Part shown: one piece after another, positions 1 through 8,784 of the stretch
Layout of the letters: every line of letters begins with the position of its first letter
Position numbering within the stretch: the stretch's first letter is position 1
Source of the DNA: Tannerellaceae bacterium
GTDB lineage: Bacteria; Bacteroidota; Bacteroidia; Bacteroidales; Tannerellaceae
Direction of reading: 5' to 3'
Length of the DNA: 64,000 bases
Assembly (NCBI GenBank): GCA_031255855.1
Contig: JAIRRS010000160.1
Coordinates: 46,906 to 110,905 of the forward strand
The notes under the pieces: model-generated
What the model was told of the DNA's origin: nothing
Seen by the model: only the letters and a program-made list of their open reading frames with translations
Database searches by the model: none
Made by a program: the position numbers and the translations under genes

Positions 1-723
1 CGGATGCACGCACATGCTGATGTTGTATTGCCGGCAGACCGGCATGATTCGTTCGAGGAAATAGCGCAGGTTCCGGCGAAGTTCCTCCCTGCCCATCCCT
101 TCATATAGCTTCAATAAACGTTTGAAAATAGCCACCGGCTCTTTATCGCCCTCTTTAATATTTCCGTTGACAAACCCCTGCGTCTTGACGATAATGGTAT
201 CAATCAACGCATGCTTCTCTACCTCGGAAATGGATTCGTCCATCTTTCCGGCCAGTATTCGCTCTTCTTCGGTATATGCTTTTTCCGCCCCTACACGTTG
301 CAGAATATACAAGTCAAAGTAGACAAATTTGATTTTGTTGAAATACAGCGAGGAGGTACCATCCGCCCATTTGTAATTCAAGTCTGTGCGCACCCAGTCT
401 AATACAGGCATGAAATTGTAGCAAACCGTCCGGATACCTGCCTTCCCCAGATTGGCCAAGCTCTCGATGTAATGCTCAATCAATTGTTCCCTGTCTGCCC
501 CGGCATACTTGATTGATTCGCTTACCGGAAGGCTTTCCACCACCGACCAGCGCAAACCGGCAGCCTTGATATAATCCCTCATCCCAGTCACCTCCTCTAA
601 AGGCCAAACCTGTCCGTTCGGAATATCATGCAAGGCCGTGACGATACCTTCCACGCCGATTTGTTTCAGCATGGCAAGCGTAATCTTATCTTTTTTGCCA
701 AACCATCTCCATGTTTTCTCCAT
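1..723 (-). CDS. uxuA: Mannonate dehydratase, N-terminal part (cut by window edge)
   Basis: Encodes the first 241 residues of mannonate dehydratase, which removes water from D-mannonate to give 2-keto-3-deoxygluconate in glucuronate catabolism in the cytoplasm. The reading frame opens at the ATG complementary to 721-723 and runs off the left edge without a stop. It starts MEKTWRWFGKKDKITL and contains GVEGIVTALHDIPNG, WSVVESLPV, GIRTVCYNFMPVLDWVRTDL and WADGT, all typical of UxuA. The metal-binding and catalytic residues further along lie outside the window. The gene follows the GH67 alpha-glucuronidase by 15 bases on the same strand. The last enzyme of the locus therefore releases glucuronic acid and the next gene takes part in its breakdown. 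Family assignment is strong; only completeness is unknown. Confidence 0.93.
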   Translation of the reverse strand, partial: MEKTWRWFGKKDKITLAMLKQIGVEGIVTALHDIPNGQVWPLEEVTGMRDYIKAAGLRWSVVESLPVSESIKYAGADREQLIEHYIESLANLGKAGIRTVCYNFMPVLDWVRTDLNYKWADGTSSLYFNKIKFVYFDLYILQRVGAEKAYTEEERILAGKMDESISEVEKHALIDTIIVKTQGFVNGNIKEGDKEPVAIFKRLLKLYEGMGREELRRNLRYFLERIMPVCRQYNISMCVHP

Positions 724-738
724 AATGTTTACCGTTGT

Positions 739-2772
739 TTAATTATGATGTTTCATATCCAGTTTTATCTTTTTAAGATCTTCCAATTCGTAGACAGGAC
801 GTTCTATCTCATACGGAATGGGACGCTGGGAAAAACTTTGGAAATAGAGCAGGCAGGCATCCTTCCACCAGACGGCATCCCGGGCTTGGATTTTCAATTT
901 CGATTGCACTTCTTTGAAACGCGACGTATCGACATAGGGCTCCATGCGATCCCATAGCTTTTGGAAGTTACGAACTTGTGTTACACCGGCATCATAGGCA
1001 TAGCATAATTCATCCCAAAAGGTCTTCCCGCTTTTCATCCGGTAGTCCCAAGGAACACGATGGAACCACAGTAAAAAGACTTCCGGACAAGTTTCGATGT
1101 CATTATACCGCTCTTTGAGCGGTGAGTTGTACTGTGAAACGGCATCCGACCCATTGGTGGTACGGTCGAAACCAATTGCTTCAGGAGTAGCTTGGTGGTA
1201 ATAGACGGATCGCCAATCGGGACGCCCCGGCGCATCATACCAAGGCGCCGGTCCGTAATGATGCCCTTCTGCGAAAAGATGATGCAGACCCAACGGCATC
1301 ATGTAATTGACGACCGCTTCCCGCGATTCGATCATCATATCCCTTACCGGAACAATAAACCGCGCGTCGGTGGTGAACGTCATTTTCAGCCACTCCTCGG
1401 CGATTTCTTCAGAAGACAGCCGATAATCCCAGGCCAGGCGGCCAAAAGCATACCAGTTGGCCTGCGCGAAGTGATGTCCGCACCAATTGGTATCTTCACC
1501 GATATTGGCCACACCGGCAATGGCAGACAACATTTGAGGATACAGAGCGCCACCGGTAATCTTTGCAACAGTCGAGCCCTCCCCTTTGATATAGGTATCG
1601 CTATCAAGCGTTTCTTTGAATAAAGGCGCCAGATAGACCAGGTGATTGGATTGCCCTAAATATTCCTGTGTGACCTGAAACTCAATCATGGAGGGCGTTG
1701 ATTGCAGAGCGCCGAACAGCGGATTGAAGGGTTCGCGCGGCTGAAAATCAACCGGCCCATTCTTAATCTGAATAATCACATTCTCCCTGAAACGCCCATC
1801 GAAAGGGATAAATTCCGCATAGGCCTGTTTTGCCCGGTCGTCACTATCGGGGGCATAGACAAAAGCACGCCACATCACCACACCGCCAAATGGTTTCAGC
1901 GCGCCTGCCAACATATTGGCGCCTTCCGCATGGCTACGCCCGTAATCCTGAGGCCCGGGTTGGCCTTCTGAGTTGGCTTTTACCAGAAAACCGCCAAAAT
2001 CGGGAATCAGCGCATAAATTTCCTTCACCTTATGCTTCCACCACGTCTGTACTTCCGGATTGGACGGATCTGCGTCCGGCAAACCGCCAATGACTTTGGG
2101 TGAGGCAAAGTTGACCGAGAGATACACTTTCATGCCATACGGTCTGAAGACTTCTGCAATAGCTTTCACTTTCCCAAGGTATTCCGTCCTTAATATATCG
2201 GGAGAGGCATTGACATTGTTCAACACGGCGCCATTGATACCAATCGACGCATTGGCCCTTGCATATTGTTTGTAGCGGGGAGATAAGGTGTGAGGCAGTT
2301 CTTCCCATTTCCAGAGCGAATGACCGGCATATCCACGCTCGATGGTACCGTTCAAGTTATCCCAATGGTTGAGCAATCGCAGGTCGTATGCGGGTGATTC
2401 AGTGATATTCAGTTCATCCGGCAGTTGCCGGGTCTCCTGTAAACGCAATAAATGATAGGCACCGTAAAGCAACCCCGTTTCGCCTGATGCCTGAATGTGT
2501 ACCTCTTTCGCCGTATGGCCGGTAATCCGGAAACCGTCTTTGCCCAAAAGATTGCGCAACGCTTTTTCGGATCGCAAAGTCAAGTGAACCTTACCACCGC
2601 GCCATTGGTGTTGTAACTCTTCCATTGCCGTAGCAATCAAAGGGCTTTGCTTGTTGGCTACGACTGTTGCCGAAGCATCTTGTCCGGCTCGTAACCACAG
2701 GCGGCTCCCATCTTCCGCTTTCAGGAAAAACGGGAACAACAGGATAAAGACAAAAAGTAGTTTTTTTTTCAT
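739..2772 (-). CDS. GH67 alpha-glucuronidase, secreted
   Basis: Cleaves the alpha-1,2-linked (4-O-methyl)glucuronic acid from the non-reducing end of xylo-oligosaccharides. The protein has 677 residues, the usual GH67 size. It opens with a signal peptide (MKKKLLFVFILLFPFFLKA), so it most likely acts in the periplasm. By spacing against the Cellvibrio GlcA67A enzyme, the catalytic acid is E269 (SEGQPGPQDYG) and the base pair is D342 (KNGPVDFQPREPF) and E370 (QVTQEYLG). The 73- and 28-residue intervals match exactly. Other family blocks are WGTPDGR-like replaced by WAYGR-like stretches near CGHHFAQANWYAFGRLAWD and the C-terminal LLWFHRVPWDYRMKSG. It sits between the GH43 gene (24 bases upstream) and uxuA in one operon. 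The function is well supported. Confidence 0.95.
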   Translation of the reverse strand: MKKKLLFVFILLFPFFLKAEDGSRLWLRAGQDASATVVANKQSPLIATAMEELQHQWRGGKVHLTLRSEKALRNLLGKDGFRITGHTAKEVHIQASGETGLLYGAYHLLRLQETRQLPDELNITESPAYDLRLLNHWDNLNGTIERGYAGHSLWKWEELPHTLSPRYKQYARANASIGINGAVLNNVNASPDILRTEYLGKVKAIAEVFRPYGMKVYLSVNFASPKVIGGLPDADPSNPEVQTWWKHKVKEIYALIPDFGGFLVKANSEGQPGPQDYGRSHAEGANMLAGALKPFGGVVMWRAFVYAPDSDDRAKQAYAEFIPFDGRFRENVIIQIKNGPVDFQPREPFNPLFGALQSTPSMIEFQVTQEYLGQSNHLVYLAPLFKETLDSDTYIKGEGSTVAKITGGALYPQMLSAIAGVANIGEDTNWCGHHFAQANWYAFGRLAWDYRLSSEEIAEEWLKMTFTTDARFIVPVRDMMIESREAVVNYMMPLGLHHLFAEGHHYGPAPWYDAPGRPDWRSVYYHQATPEAIGFDRTTNGSDAVSQYNSPLKERYNDIETCPEVFLLWFHRVPWDYRMKSGKTFWDELCYAYDAGVTQVRNFQKLWDRMEPYVDTSRFKEVQSKLKIQARDAVWWKDACLLYFQSFSQRPIPYEIERPVYELEDLKKIKLDMKHHN

Positions 2773-2796
2773 GTTTACATTCCTCCTGTTAAAAGA

Positions 2797-3765
2797 TTAC
2801 ATCTGACGGCCTTCGATGGTTTTGATCTTTCCGTCCTTGTCATATTCCAATTCCACTACTTTTAAACTTCGTAGCCAGGTGCGTCCTCCCGAAGGGACGC
2901 TGTCGTGATGGAAAAGATACCATTTGCCCTTAAATTCAACAATCGAATGGTGTGTGGTCCAGCCTACAACCGGCGTCAGGATTACCCCCTGATATGTGAA
3001 AGGGCCGTATGGCGTATCGCCGGTAGCGTAGCAAAGCATATGGGTATCTCCCGTTGAGTACGAAAAATAGTATTTGTCGTTGTACTTGTGCATCCACGAG
3101 GCTTCAAAGAAGCGGCATGGATTGGCGGCGGTCATCAGTTTCCCGCTTTCATCCAGCAGAAGCACGTCGCGGGGCACTTCGGCAAACTCCAGCATATCGC
3201 CGCGCAAACGGACTATTTTTGGGCATAAGGCCGCGGCATTGCCCTCGGGCAATATCGCACACTCCAATGCTTTGTTATGGCGGTAACGCTGTAATTGCCC
3301 TCCCCATAAGCCCCCGAAATACATATAATACTCGCCGCCTTCCTCAAATACGGCAGGATCGATGCTGTAACTACCTTTCACCGGATCAGGCTGCGGAAGG
3401 AAAGGGCCTTCGGGCCGGTTGCCAATCGCCACACCGATTCGGAAGATGTCGTTCTGATCCTTGAGTGGGAAATACATATAATATCTGCCGTTCTTTTCGG
3501 CCACATCACAGTCCCACAACTGGCGCCCTGCCCAAGGAATGTCTTTGATATCAAGTACAACACCATGATCTGTAATTTCATCGTCGATGTCTTCCAGGGA
3601 AAAGACGTGGTAATCTTTCATGTCGAAATGGTCGCCGTTGTCGTTTTCTGCTATATTGCTTTCCCAATCGTGGGAAGGGTAGATGTATAACTTGCCATTA
3701 AAAACATGTACGGAAGGGTCGGCCATATAGTCGCCGGGAATGAGATATTTTACTTTGTTTTTCAT
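2797..3765 (-). CDS. GH43 beta-xylosidase/arabinofuranosidase, cytoplasmic
   Basis: A five-bladed beta-propeller glycosidase that splits xylose or arabinose from short xylo-oligosaccharides. The start was moved to the ATG at 3763-3765, giving MKNKVKYLIPGDYMADPS. The longer frame runs into the symporter gene and adds an unlikely N-terminus. The GH43 inverting triad is visible: general base Asp in ADPSVHVFNGKLYIYPS, the pKa-modulating Asp in SYSIDPAVFEEGGEYYMYFGG (split here as SIDPAVF), and the general acid Glu in FFEASWMHKYN. There is no signal peptide, so the enzyme should work inside the cell on products brought in by the adjacent symporter. It resembles the cytoplasmic GH43 enzymes of Bacteroides xylan loci, perhaps subfamily 1. 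The exact specificity, xylose or arabinose, cannot be read from the sequence. Confidence 0.9.
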   Translation of the reverse strand: MKNKVKYLIPGDYMADPSVHVFNGKLYIYPSHDWESNIAENDNGDHFDMKDYHVFSLEDIDDEITDHGVVLDIKDIPWAGRQLWDCDVAEKNGRYYMYFPLKDQNDIFRIGVAIGNRPEGPFLPQPDPVKGSYSIDPAVFEEGGEYYMYFGGLWGGQLQRYRHNKALECAILPEGNAAALCPKIVRLRGDMLEFAEVPRDVLLLDESGKLMTAANPCRFFEASWMHKYNDKYYFSYSTGDTHMLCYATGDTPYGPFTYQGVILTPVVGWTTHHSIVEFKGKWYLFHHDSVPSGGRTWLRSLKVVELEYDKDGKIKTIEGRQM

Positions 3766-3778
3766 TTTTATATCTATT

Positions 3779-5203
3779 TTATCGCCCGGTTGCGCGAGCG
3801 TTGGACAATTCAATTTCAAGGTTTATACGATCAATCACATCATCGGACAATTCATATTTGGAGATTATAAACATAGCCACGAGCAACAGTAGAGCCGGGA
3901 TTACAGCCACCAACCACAATATTCCCTGTTGTGCTCCAGCCGATTGCGTAACCGAATTTTTCTCATCAAAACTTACCCACGCCAAAACCAAACCCGGAAC
4001 GACCCCGCCCAAAGCCATACCTGCTTTATAAAAGATTCCTGTCAGGGCATTCACAATTCCGGAGATTCTTTTTCCGGTTACATATTCTCCGTAGGAGATG
4101 ACTTCGGGAACCAATGCCCACATATAGCCTGTGGCAACGATCACCCCGGCAGATTTTACAAACTGGGCTACCAATACGAGCCAAACTCGTGTTTTCAACG
4201 CCGGAATGACGGATATGACATATAATAAAGCCATCCCCAAAATAGCGATGCTCAAAAATACATAAAACATTTGTTTTTTGCCAATAGCACGTTTAATCGC
4301 AGGAACCATCGGCATAAAAATAAAGGCGGGAATGGATCCGAGAGCCATAAAATAAGGCAACATATCCGGAGCCTGTACGTTGTAAATCATATAGAATGAC
4401 CCCGCAGAATTGCCGATTGCCATCATGGCAAAAGCCGTAATGAAAAAGAATGCCAACACGCGCAAGGGGCGGTTGTGACGAAATTCGGTCCAAAGATCGG
4501 ACACTTTCACTTCCGAGGTCTCCTTTTCGTCCATCACCACCTGTTCCTTGGTTTGGGTATAACAAAAGATCAAGAGGAGGAGTCCGGCAAGCGCATAGAT
4601 AGTCATGGTGATAAACCAGGCATTGCCCGATTCCGGCGAATTAATTTTACCATCCGGAGACAACATTCCGACCATAATTGGAATCCCATACGCCACTGTC
4701 AGCCCACCCAGGTTGGCCAGGAACATACGCACGGAAGTCAGTTTGGTGATTTCATCGGTATCACGTGTCAGGGATGCATTCAACGCTCCATAGGGCACAT
4801 TGATCAGGGTATAACACATAGACAACCCCACGTAAGTGATATACGCGTAGAGTAAGGATCCTGAAAATCCGTTCCAGAAACAGAGGATGGCAAATCCGGT
4901 AAGGGGAATCCCTCCCAAAATCAAGTAGGAACGGTATTTCCCCATCTTCGGGTTCTGCTTGTCCACAAAGGCGCCGACAACAGGATCCCACAATACGTCC
5001 ACTATTCTGACAATTAAAAACATCATCCCTGCCGCGGCGGAAGATATGCCAAATACATTCGTATAAAAGATCAACAGGTACATGGATACCGTCTGATAAA
5101 TGAGATTCTGTGCCAAATCCCCGGAACCGAAACCGATACGTTGCAATTGGGAGAGTTTATAAAAGCCTTTGGATTGGACGGGGGAATGATTGGTTGTTTG
5201 CAT
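3779..5203 (-). CDS. GPH-family sugar:cation symporter (MFS)
   Basis: Inner-membrane carrier of 474 residues in the glycoside-pentoside-hexuronide family (MelB/XynB type), part of the major facilitator superfamily. About twelve hydrophobic helices alternate with short loops. The N-terminal half carries the family pattern GDLAQNLIYQ, YLLIFYTNVFGI, MMFLIVRIVDVLWDPVVGAFVD and KMGKYRSYLILGGIP. The last pattern stands at the conserved helix 2-3 loop. The gene lies 13 bases before the start chosen for GH43 and 18 bases after the esterase, within the xylan operon. It most likely takes short xylosides or aldouronic acids from the periplasm into the cytoplasm, where the leaderless GH43 and UxuA act. 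The substrate is inferred from context only. Confidence 0.88.
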   Translation of the reverse strand: MQTTNHSPVQSKGFYKLSQLQRIGFGSGDLAQNLIYQTVSMYLLIFYTNVFGISSAAAGMMFLIVRIVDVLWDPVVGAFVDKQNPKMGKYRSYLILGGIPLTGFAILCFWNGFSGSLLYAYITYVGLSMCYTLINVPYGALNASLTRDTDEITKLTSVRMFLANLGGLTVAYGIPIMVGMLSPDGKINSPESGNAWFITMTIYALAGLLLLIFCYTQTKEQVVMDEKETSEVKVSDLWTEFRHNRPLRVLAFFFITAFAMMAIGNSAGSFYMIYNVQAPDMLPYFMALGSIPAFIFMPMVPAIKRAIGKKQMFYVFLSIAILGMALLYVISVIPALKTRVWLVLVAQFVKSAGVIVATGYMWALVPEVISYGEYVTGKRISGIVNALTGIFYKAGMALGGVVPGLVLAWVSFDEKNSVTQSAGAQQGILWLVAVIPALLLLVAMFIISKYELSDDVIDRINLEIELSNARATGR

Positions 5204-5221
5204 GGTTGATTTAGAATTGAA

Positions 5222-6928
5222 TTATTTTTTTAACGTTTCGTCCGCCATGTCTTCCCATATGCTTTCGGCCAGACGGAGACCCAATGTTTTCTTATCCTGA
5301 GGATGAATGTCGTTCCACTCACCCAAATCACTGTTGGCGATAATCCGGGTGTGGCTGTTGGCGGCGGCAGTCTGTCGCTGTATCGCCTGCATTTCTTCCC
5401 ATCCCTTCCGTTCCGGGTCGCCGGGAGCCAAGAAGCCGGCCAGTTCCACTATGTAAAAGGGAAGACGGGGAGCCTCGAACTTTGTCCGCCAATCGGCAAT
5501 CAAGGCCGTCAGCAAAGAAGCGTATTCATTGCGACGCACCACATTTGATTCGCCTTGATACCATACCACCCCTCGCACAGTATAAGGCAGTAGTGGCGCG
5601 ATCATCCCGTTGAACAAGCCGGTGGCTTTTGTATGGAAATTAGTAGACGAAGGACTTTGCGGCATGACAGCCCCTATGCGATGGCGCCACACACCCTCCA
5701 GATTGACTGTTTCCCCGTTGCAGAGCAGCTTGTAAGGTTTTCCCTCCACAAAGCGGGGATAGCCGGCGTGACTCACCAAACGTACGGCGACCGTATTTTT
5801 CCCCGCCTTCAGCACGCCTGCCGGAATAGTATAGACGCGCGGAGGATACTGGTAGGAGGTGGCGCCCACGAACAAGCCGTTCACATATACCGAGTCGGCA
5901 TCCACTATACATCCCAGGCGTAAGACCGCCTCCTCCCCTTCCCAACTCTGCGGGAGGTCTACTTGCCTGCGAAACCAATGCGATCCGTTTACCGGATTCA
6001 GTCCATCTCCTGCCCAGGCATTGGAAAACATCTCCGTCTCCTTCCACAGGCTGTCGTCATAGTCGGTGGCATACCAAGGTGTTGGCTCGTGCAATCCACT
6101 ATCGCCCAAATGAAGGGAGAGGTTCCACAAGTCTCGCCCCATGCTTTCGGTCTGCCTGAGCCGACCAACATAGTCGTCGTTTTCATACCTCCGTTTGTCG
6201 TTCAGGTATAAGGGAAATTCTTTCAGGCCGCTCTCACTGATCCAGGCTTCCACAGGCGTTCCTCCCCAACTGGCGTTAATCAGCCCGATCGGGATATTAC
6301 TTTTTTCGTGCATTGCTTTGGCGAAAAAATAACAAAGGGCGGCGTATCCCATTACGTTCTCCCGGGTGAGCATCTGCCACTTCTCCTCCGCCATATCGCT
6401 TTGCGGGTCACGGAAATGATAGGCATAGGGCACTTTCAGGTAGCGTATCTGCGGGTTGGCATAGGATTCAATCTCATGGGCGAACAGGTCGGTTACCCGG
6501 CTCACCGGCAATTCCATATTCGACTGCCCGGAGCAAAGCCACACGTCGCCTATCCATACATCTTTTACTACCTGCTCATTTATTTGCAGGGTATAAGGGC
6601 CGCCGGCTTTCAGGGCGGGGAGCGTCACGACCCAGTTTCCCTGTGTGTCGGCAACTGTTGTGTAGACCGGTTCCCATTCCACGAATTTCACCTGTACATG
6701 TTCACCGGCGGCGGCCGTGCCCCATAGTTTAGCAGGCCGTTCGCGCTGTACGACCATCCCGTCGGAAATCAAAACAGGCAACTTCACCGTTGCTGCCGCC
6801 TGCTGCCTACGCTCACTTTCAGTGATCCCAGAATTTTCATCCGCCGTAACAAAAGGCCGTACGGCAGACAACTGACCTGCGAGCGACAGGCCGAATAGGC
6901 AATAAAGAATGATTCTTTGTAAGTGCAT
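5222..6928 (-). CDS. SGNH-fold carbohydrate acetylesterase (sialate O-acetylesterase-like)
   Basis: A secreted esterase of 568 residues that removes acetyl groups from sugars, here probably from acetylated xylan. The signal peptide ends near LAGQLSA. SGNH blocks are clear: nucleophile Ser in LCSGQSNMELPV, the Gly block ASWGGTPVEAW, the Asn block VVWYQGESN and the Asp-His pair in GEWNDIHPQDKKTLG. Between the Gly and Asn blocks a jelly-roll domain is inserted (about residues 270-420, HWFRRQVDLPQSW to GNTVAVRLVSH-like strands). This is the layout of the sialate O-acetylesterase/acetylxylan esterase families such as CE20. The gene is in the operon 10 bases after the GH35 gene. An acetylxylan role is inferred from the neighbouring GH67 and GH43 genes; action on another acetylated glycan remains possible. 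Confidence 0.88.
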   Translation of the reverse strand: MHLQRIILYCLFGLSLAGQLSAVRPFVTADENSGITESERRQQAAATVKLPVLISDGMVVQRERPAKLWGTAAAGEHVQVKFVEWEPVYTTVADTQGNWVVTLPALKAGGPYTLQINEQVVKDVWIGDVWLCSGQSNMELPVSRVTDLFAHEIESYANPQIRYLKVPYAYHFRDPQSDMAEEKWQMLTRENVMGYAALCYFFAKAMHEKSNIPIGLINASWGGTPVEAWISESGLKEFPLYLNDKRRYENDDYVGRLRQTESMGRDLWNLSLHLGDSGLHEPTPWYATDYDDSLWKETEMFSNAWAGDGLNPVNGSHWFRRQVDLPQSWEGEEAVLRLGCIVDADSVYVNGLFVGATSYQYPPRVYTIPAGVLKAGKNTVAVRLVSHAGYPRFVEGKPYKLLCNGETVNLEGVWRHRIGAVMPQSPSSTNFHTKATGLFNGMIAPLLPYTVRGVVWYQGESNVVRRNEYASLLTALIADWRTKFEAPRLPFYIVELAGFLAPGDPERKGWEEMQAIQRQTAAANSHTRIIANSDLGEWNDIHPQDKKTLGLRLAESIWEDMADETLKK

Positions 6929-6938
6929 AAGGGTATTG

Positions 6939-8660
6939 TTAATTATATTCGTATAACTTCACATGCAAAATACGGAATTGTCCGACTGGAATGCGTACAT
7001 GCCGCCCCTGATGATTCTGGTCTCCATTCAGTCGGCGGATGTACCGGAAAGATCCGTCGTCGTTGACGGCTACTTCATCTACCGAACCAATGCCGACTCG
7101 CAGGCCACTCCATTTTTCCACCCTTCCATTCGCCTTATTTTCTCCGTTTAAGGTAAAACCGTCCTCGCCCAGCGCTTGTACACGGATGGCTTTCTTCTCG
7201 TTCAGATGTTCGAACTCCACTACGATGCCGCTTCCGGCTATCAGGTATTCATTTTTATTCAGCCTGAGCAACATACCGCCTCCTTCCGGCCAAACACTTC
7301 CATTTGTAGCACGCGGATCCCACGGCAAGGTAAAGAAGTGGCGGCAGATTATCCTCAAGTGACCCTGACAGAGAACGCGTTCCTTGTTCTCCTCATCAAA
7401 GAGCAGTCCGTTCATCACTCCTTTTCCCTGATAGTGCGTAAGCAGGGGCATTAATTCGTTTAGTTTGGCATAGCTTTGCAATAATGGGCTTTGCGGATCA
7501 TCCGATCCGTCTTCGATAGAGAACGGGCTGAAGCCGATTGCGTCATGTTCGGCGAAGACATAAAAAGCCCTTACCCCGTTGTTGTCTGCCAACCGTATTT
7601 CGGGAATAAACAAAGGATTGTTGTGCAATTTATATTGCGTCACCCAGCCAGTGAAACCATTGTCATATAGATCGGGCGCCAACAAGTCGACGCCCGGCGC
7701 CCCGCAATGCCAGATGTCAATAAGATGGGCTAACGGGCCTGCAGACGGATACTGCCCCGGTTTGCGTCCCCGGCTGTTCATGGCCGCATTTACGTAAAGG
7801 GGAATATGATGGATGGAACGGGCTGCTTGTGCCATTCGTTCCACATATCGTGCATACGACCATGCCATGAAGATTTCGTCTGTGTATATATCGGCGCCGA
7901 ACACTTCCTGCCAGGTTCCTTGGATTAAACATCCCTGCGCTTGCCATTTTTCCAGCATTTGTGGGTGTAGCGTTTGCTTGTTTTTTTGCAGGTAATCCGT
8001 CAACGCTTCCGGAACGGATGCGTTAAACCGTTTGTTCGCATCTGTCGAATAGTCACGGGCATCTTCCAACATTCCGATTTCATTTTCTATCTGGATCATT
8101 ACAACGGTTCCTTCATTCTTATCAATAGCCGCAATGTGTTTCACCAGTTGGGAAAAAGCACGACTATCCGCCTGATAGACATTTTCTGAAAACGGACTGG
8201 CTATTTCAAGCGGTTTCCCGGTTTGAGTATGTACACGCGGATATTTCTTATAATCCTCCTTAAACCATAAGGGAGCGTAACAACTCATGGAGTTCTTCCA
8301 GGCTCCGAACCACAGGAAGATTACTTTCAATTGGTTTTCGCGGGCCTGACGAATGGTTTGGTCAATCAACGTAAAGTCGTATGCGTCCTCCATCGGTTCA
8401 AGTAAGTCCCAATAAACAGGAACCAGTACCGTATTCAATCCCATACGTTGCAGTTTCGGAAATATGCGTTGGATGTCTTCCACTGATGAAGCGGAAGAGT
8501 TACCCAACTCACCACCCAATACAAGGAAGGGTTTGTCATCTACCATCAATTGGGTGGCAACGCCTTGCTTCTGCAACCGAGCCAAGCCCTGTTGGGCTTG
8601 TATAGGCAACATGATAAATAATAGTAACAGGAGTGATCCCGGCAATATATATTTTCCCAT
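6939..8660 (-). CDS. GH35-like glycoside hydrolase with DUF5597-type C-terminus
   Basis: A secreted (beta/alpha)8 glycosidase of 573 residues with signal peptide MGKYILPGSLLLLLFIMLPIQA. The GH35 catalytic acid is in MIQIENEIG (E194) and the nucleophile in LFIPEIR (E354). The N-terminal block PVYWDLLEPMEDAYDFTLID is the usual beta-galactosidase 'YWNLHEP' strand. Residues from about 380 onward form the beta-rich tail typical of DUF5597-containing GH35 proteins. These proteins occur in Bacteroidetes xylan and pectin loci. It is the first enzyme after the SusC/SusD pair and separated from susD by an attenuating hairpin. It may remove beta-galactose or a related side sugar from decorated xylan. 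Family assignment is strong and substrate is uncertain. Confidence 0.88.
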   Translation of the reverse strand: MGKYILPGSLLLLLFIMLPIQAQQGLARLQKQGVATQLMVDDKPFLVLGGELGNSSASSVEDIQRIFPKLQRMGLNTVLVPVYWDLLEPMEDAYDFTLIDQTIRQARENQLKVIFLWFGAWKNSMSCYAPLWFKEDYKKYPRVHTQTGKPLEIASPFSENVYQADSRAFSQLVKHIAAIDKNEGTVVMIQIENEIGMLEDARDYSTDANKRFNASVPEALTDYLQKNKQTLHPQMLEKWQAQGCLIQGTWQEVFGADIYTDEIFMAWSYARYVERMAQAARSIHHIPLYVNAAMNSRGRKPGQYPSAGPLAHLIDIWHCGAPGVDLLAPDLYDNGFTGWVTQYKLHNNPLFIPEIRLADNNGVRAFYVFAEHDAIGFSPFSIEDGSDDPQSPLLQSYAKLNELMPLLTHYQGKGVMNGLLFDEENKERVLCQGHLRIICRHFFTLPWDPRATNGSVWPEGGGMLLRLNKNEYLIAGSGIVVEFEHLNEKKAIRVQALGEDGFTLNGENKANGRVEKWSGLRVGIGSVDEVAVNDDGSFRYIRRLNGDQNHQGRHVRIPVGQFRILHVKLYEYN

Positions 8661-8709
8661 AATGTAAATGTAGCAATTAGTTAGTTTATAACTATCCTGT
8701 CAAAAATAA

Positions 8710-8743
8710 AAGCCGCAGGCGAAAAAAGGAAATCCTGCGGCTT
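8710..8743 (-). terminator. Intra-operon attenuator/terminator after susD
   Basis: A perfect 10-bp stem (8710-8719 with 8734-8743, sequence AAGCCGCAGG) encloses a 14-base loop. Read on the minus strand it is followed by TTTTATTTTTG, the form of an intrinsic terminator. It lies between susD and the GH35 gene of the same operon. Partial read-through here would make much more SusC/SusD than enzyme message, as is common in such loci. Confidence 0.8.
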
Positions 8744-8784
8744 ATACTGACACCTATCCGAAAACATATAACCGGCTATTCCAA

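Noticed and set aside
211..402. Short plus-strand frames at the left edge
   Set aside because: They are antisense to the mannonate dehydratase frame, which matches its family along its full visible length.
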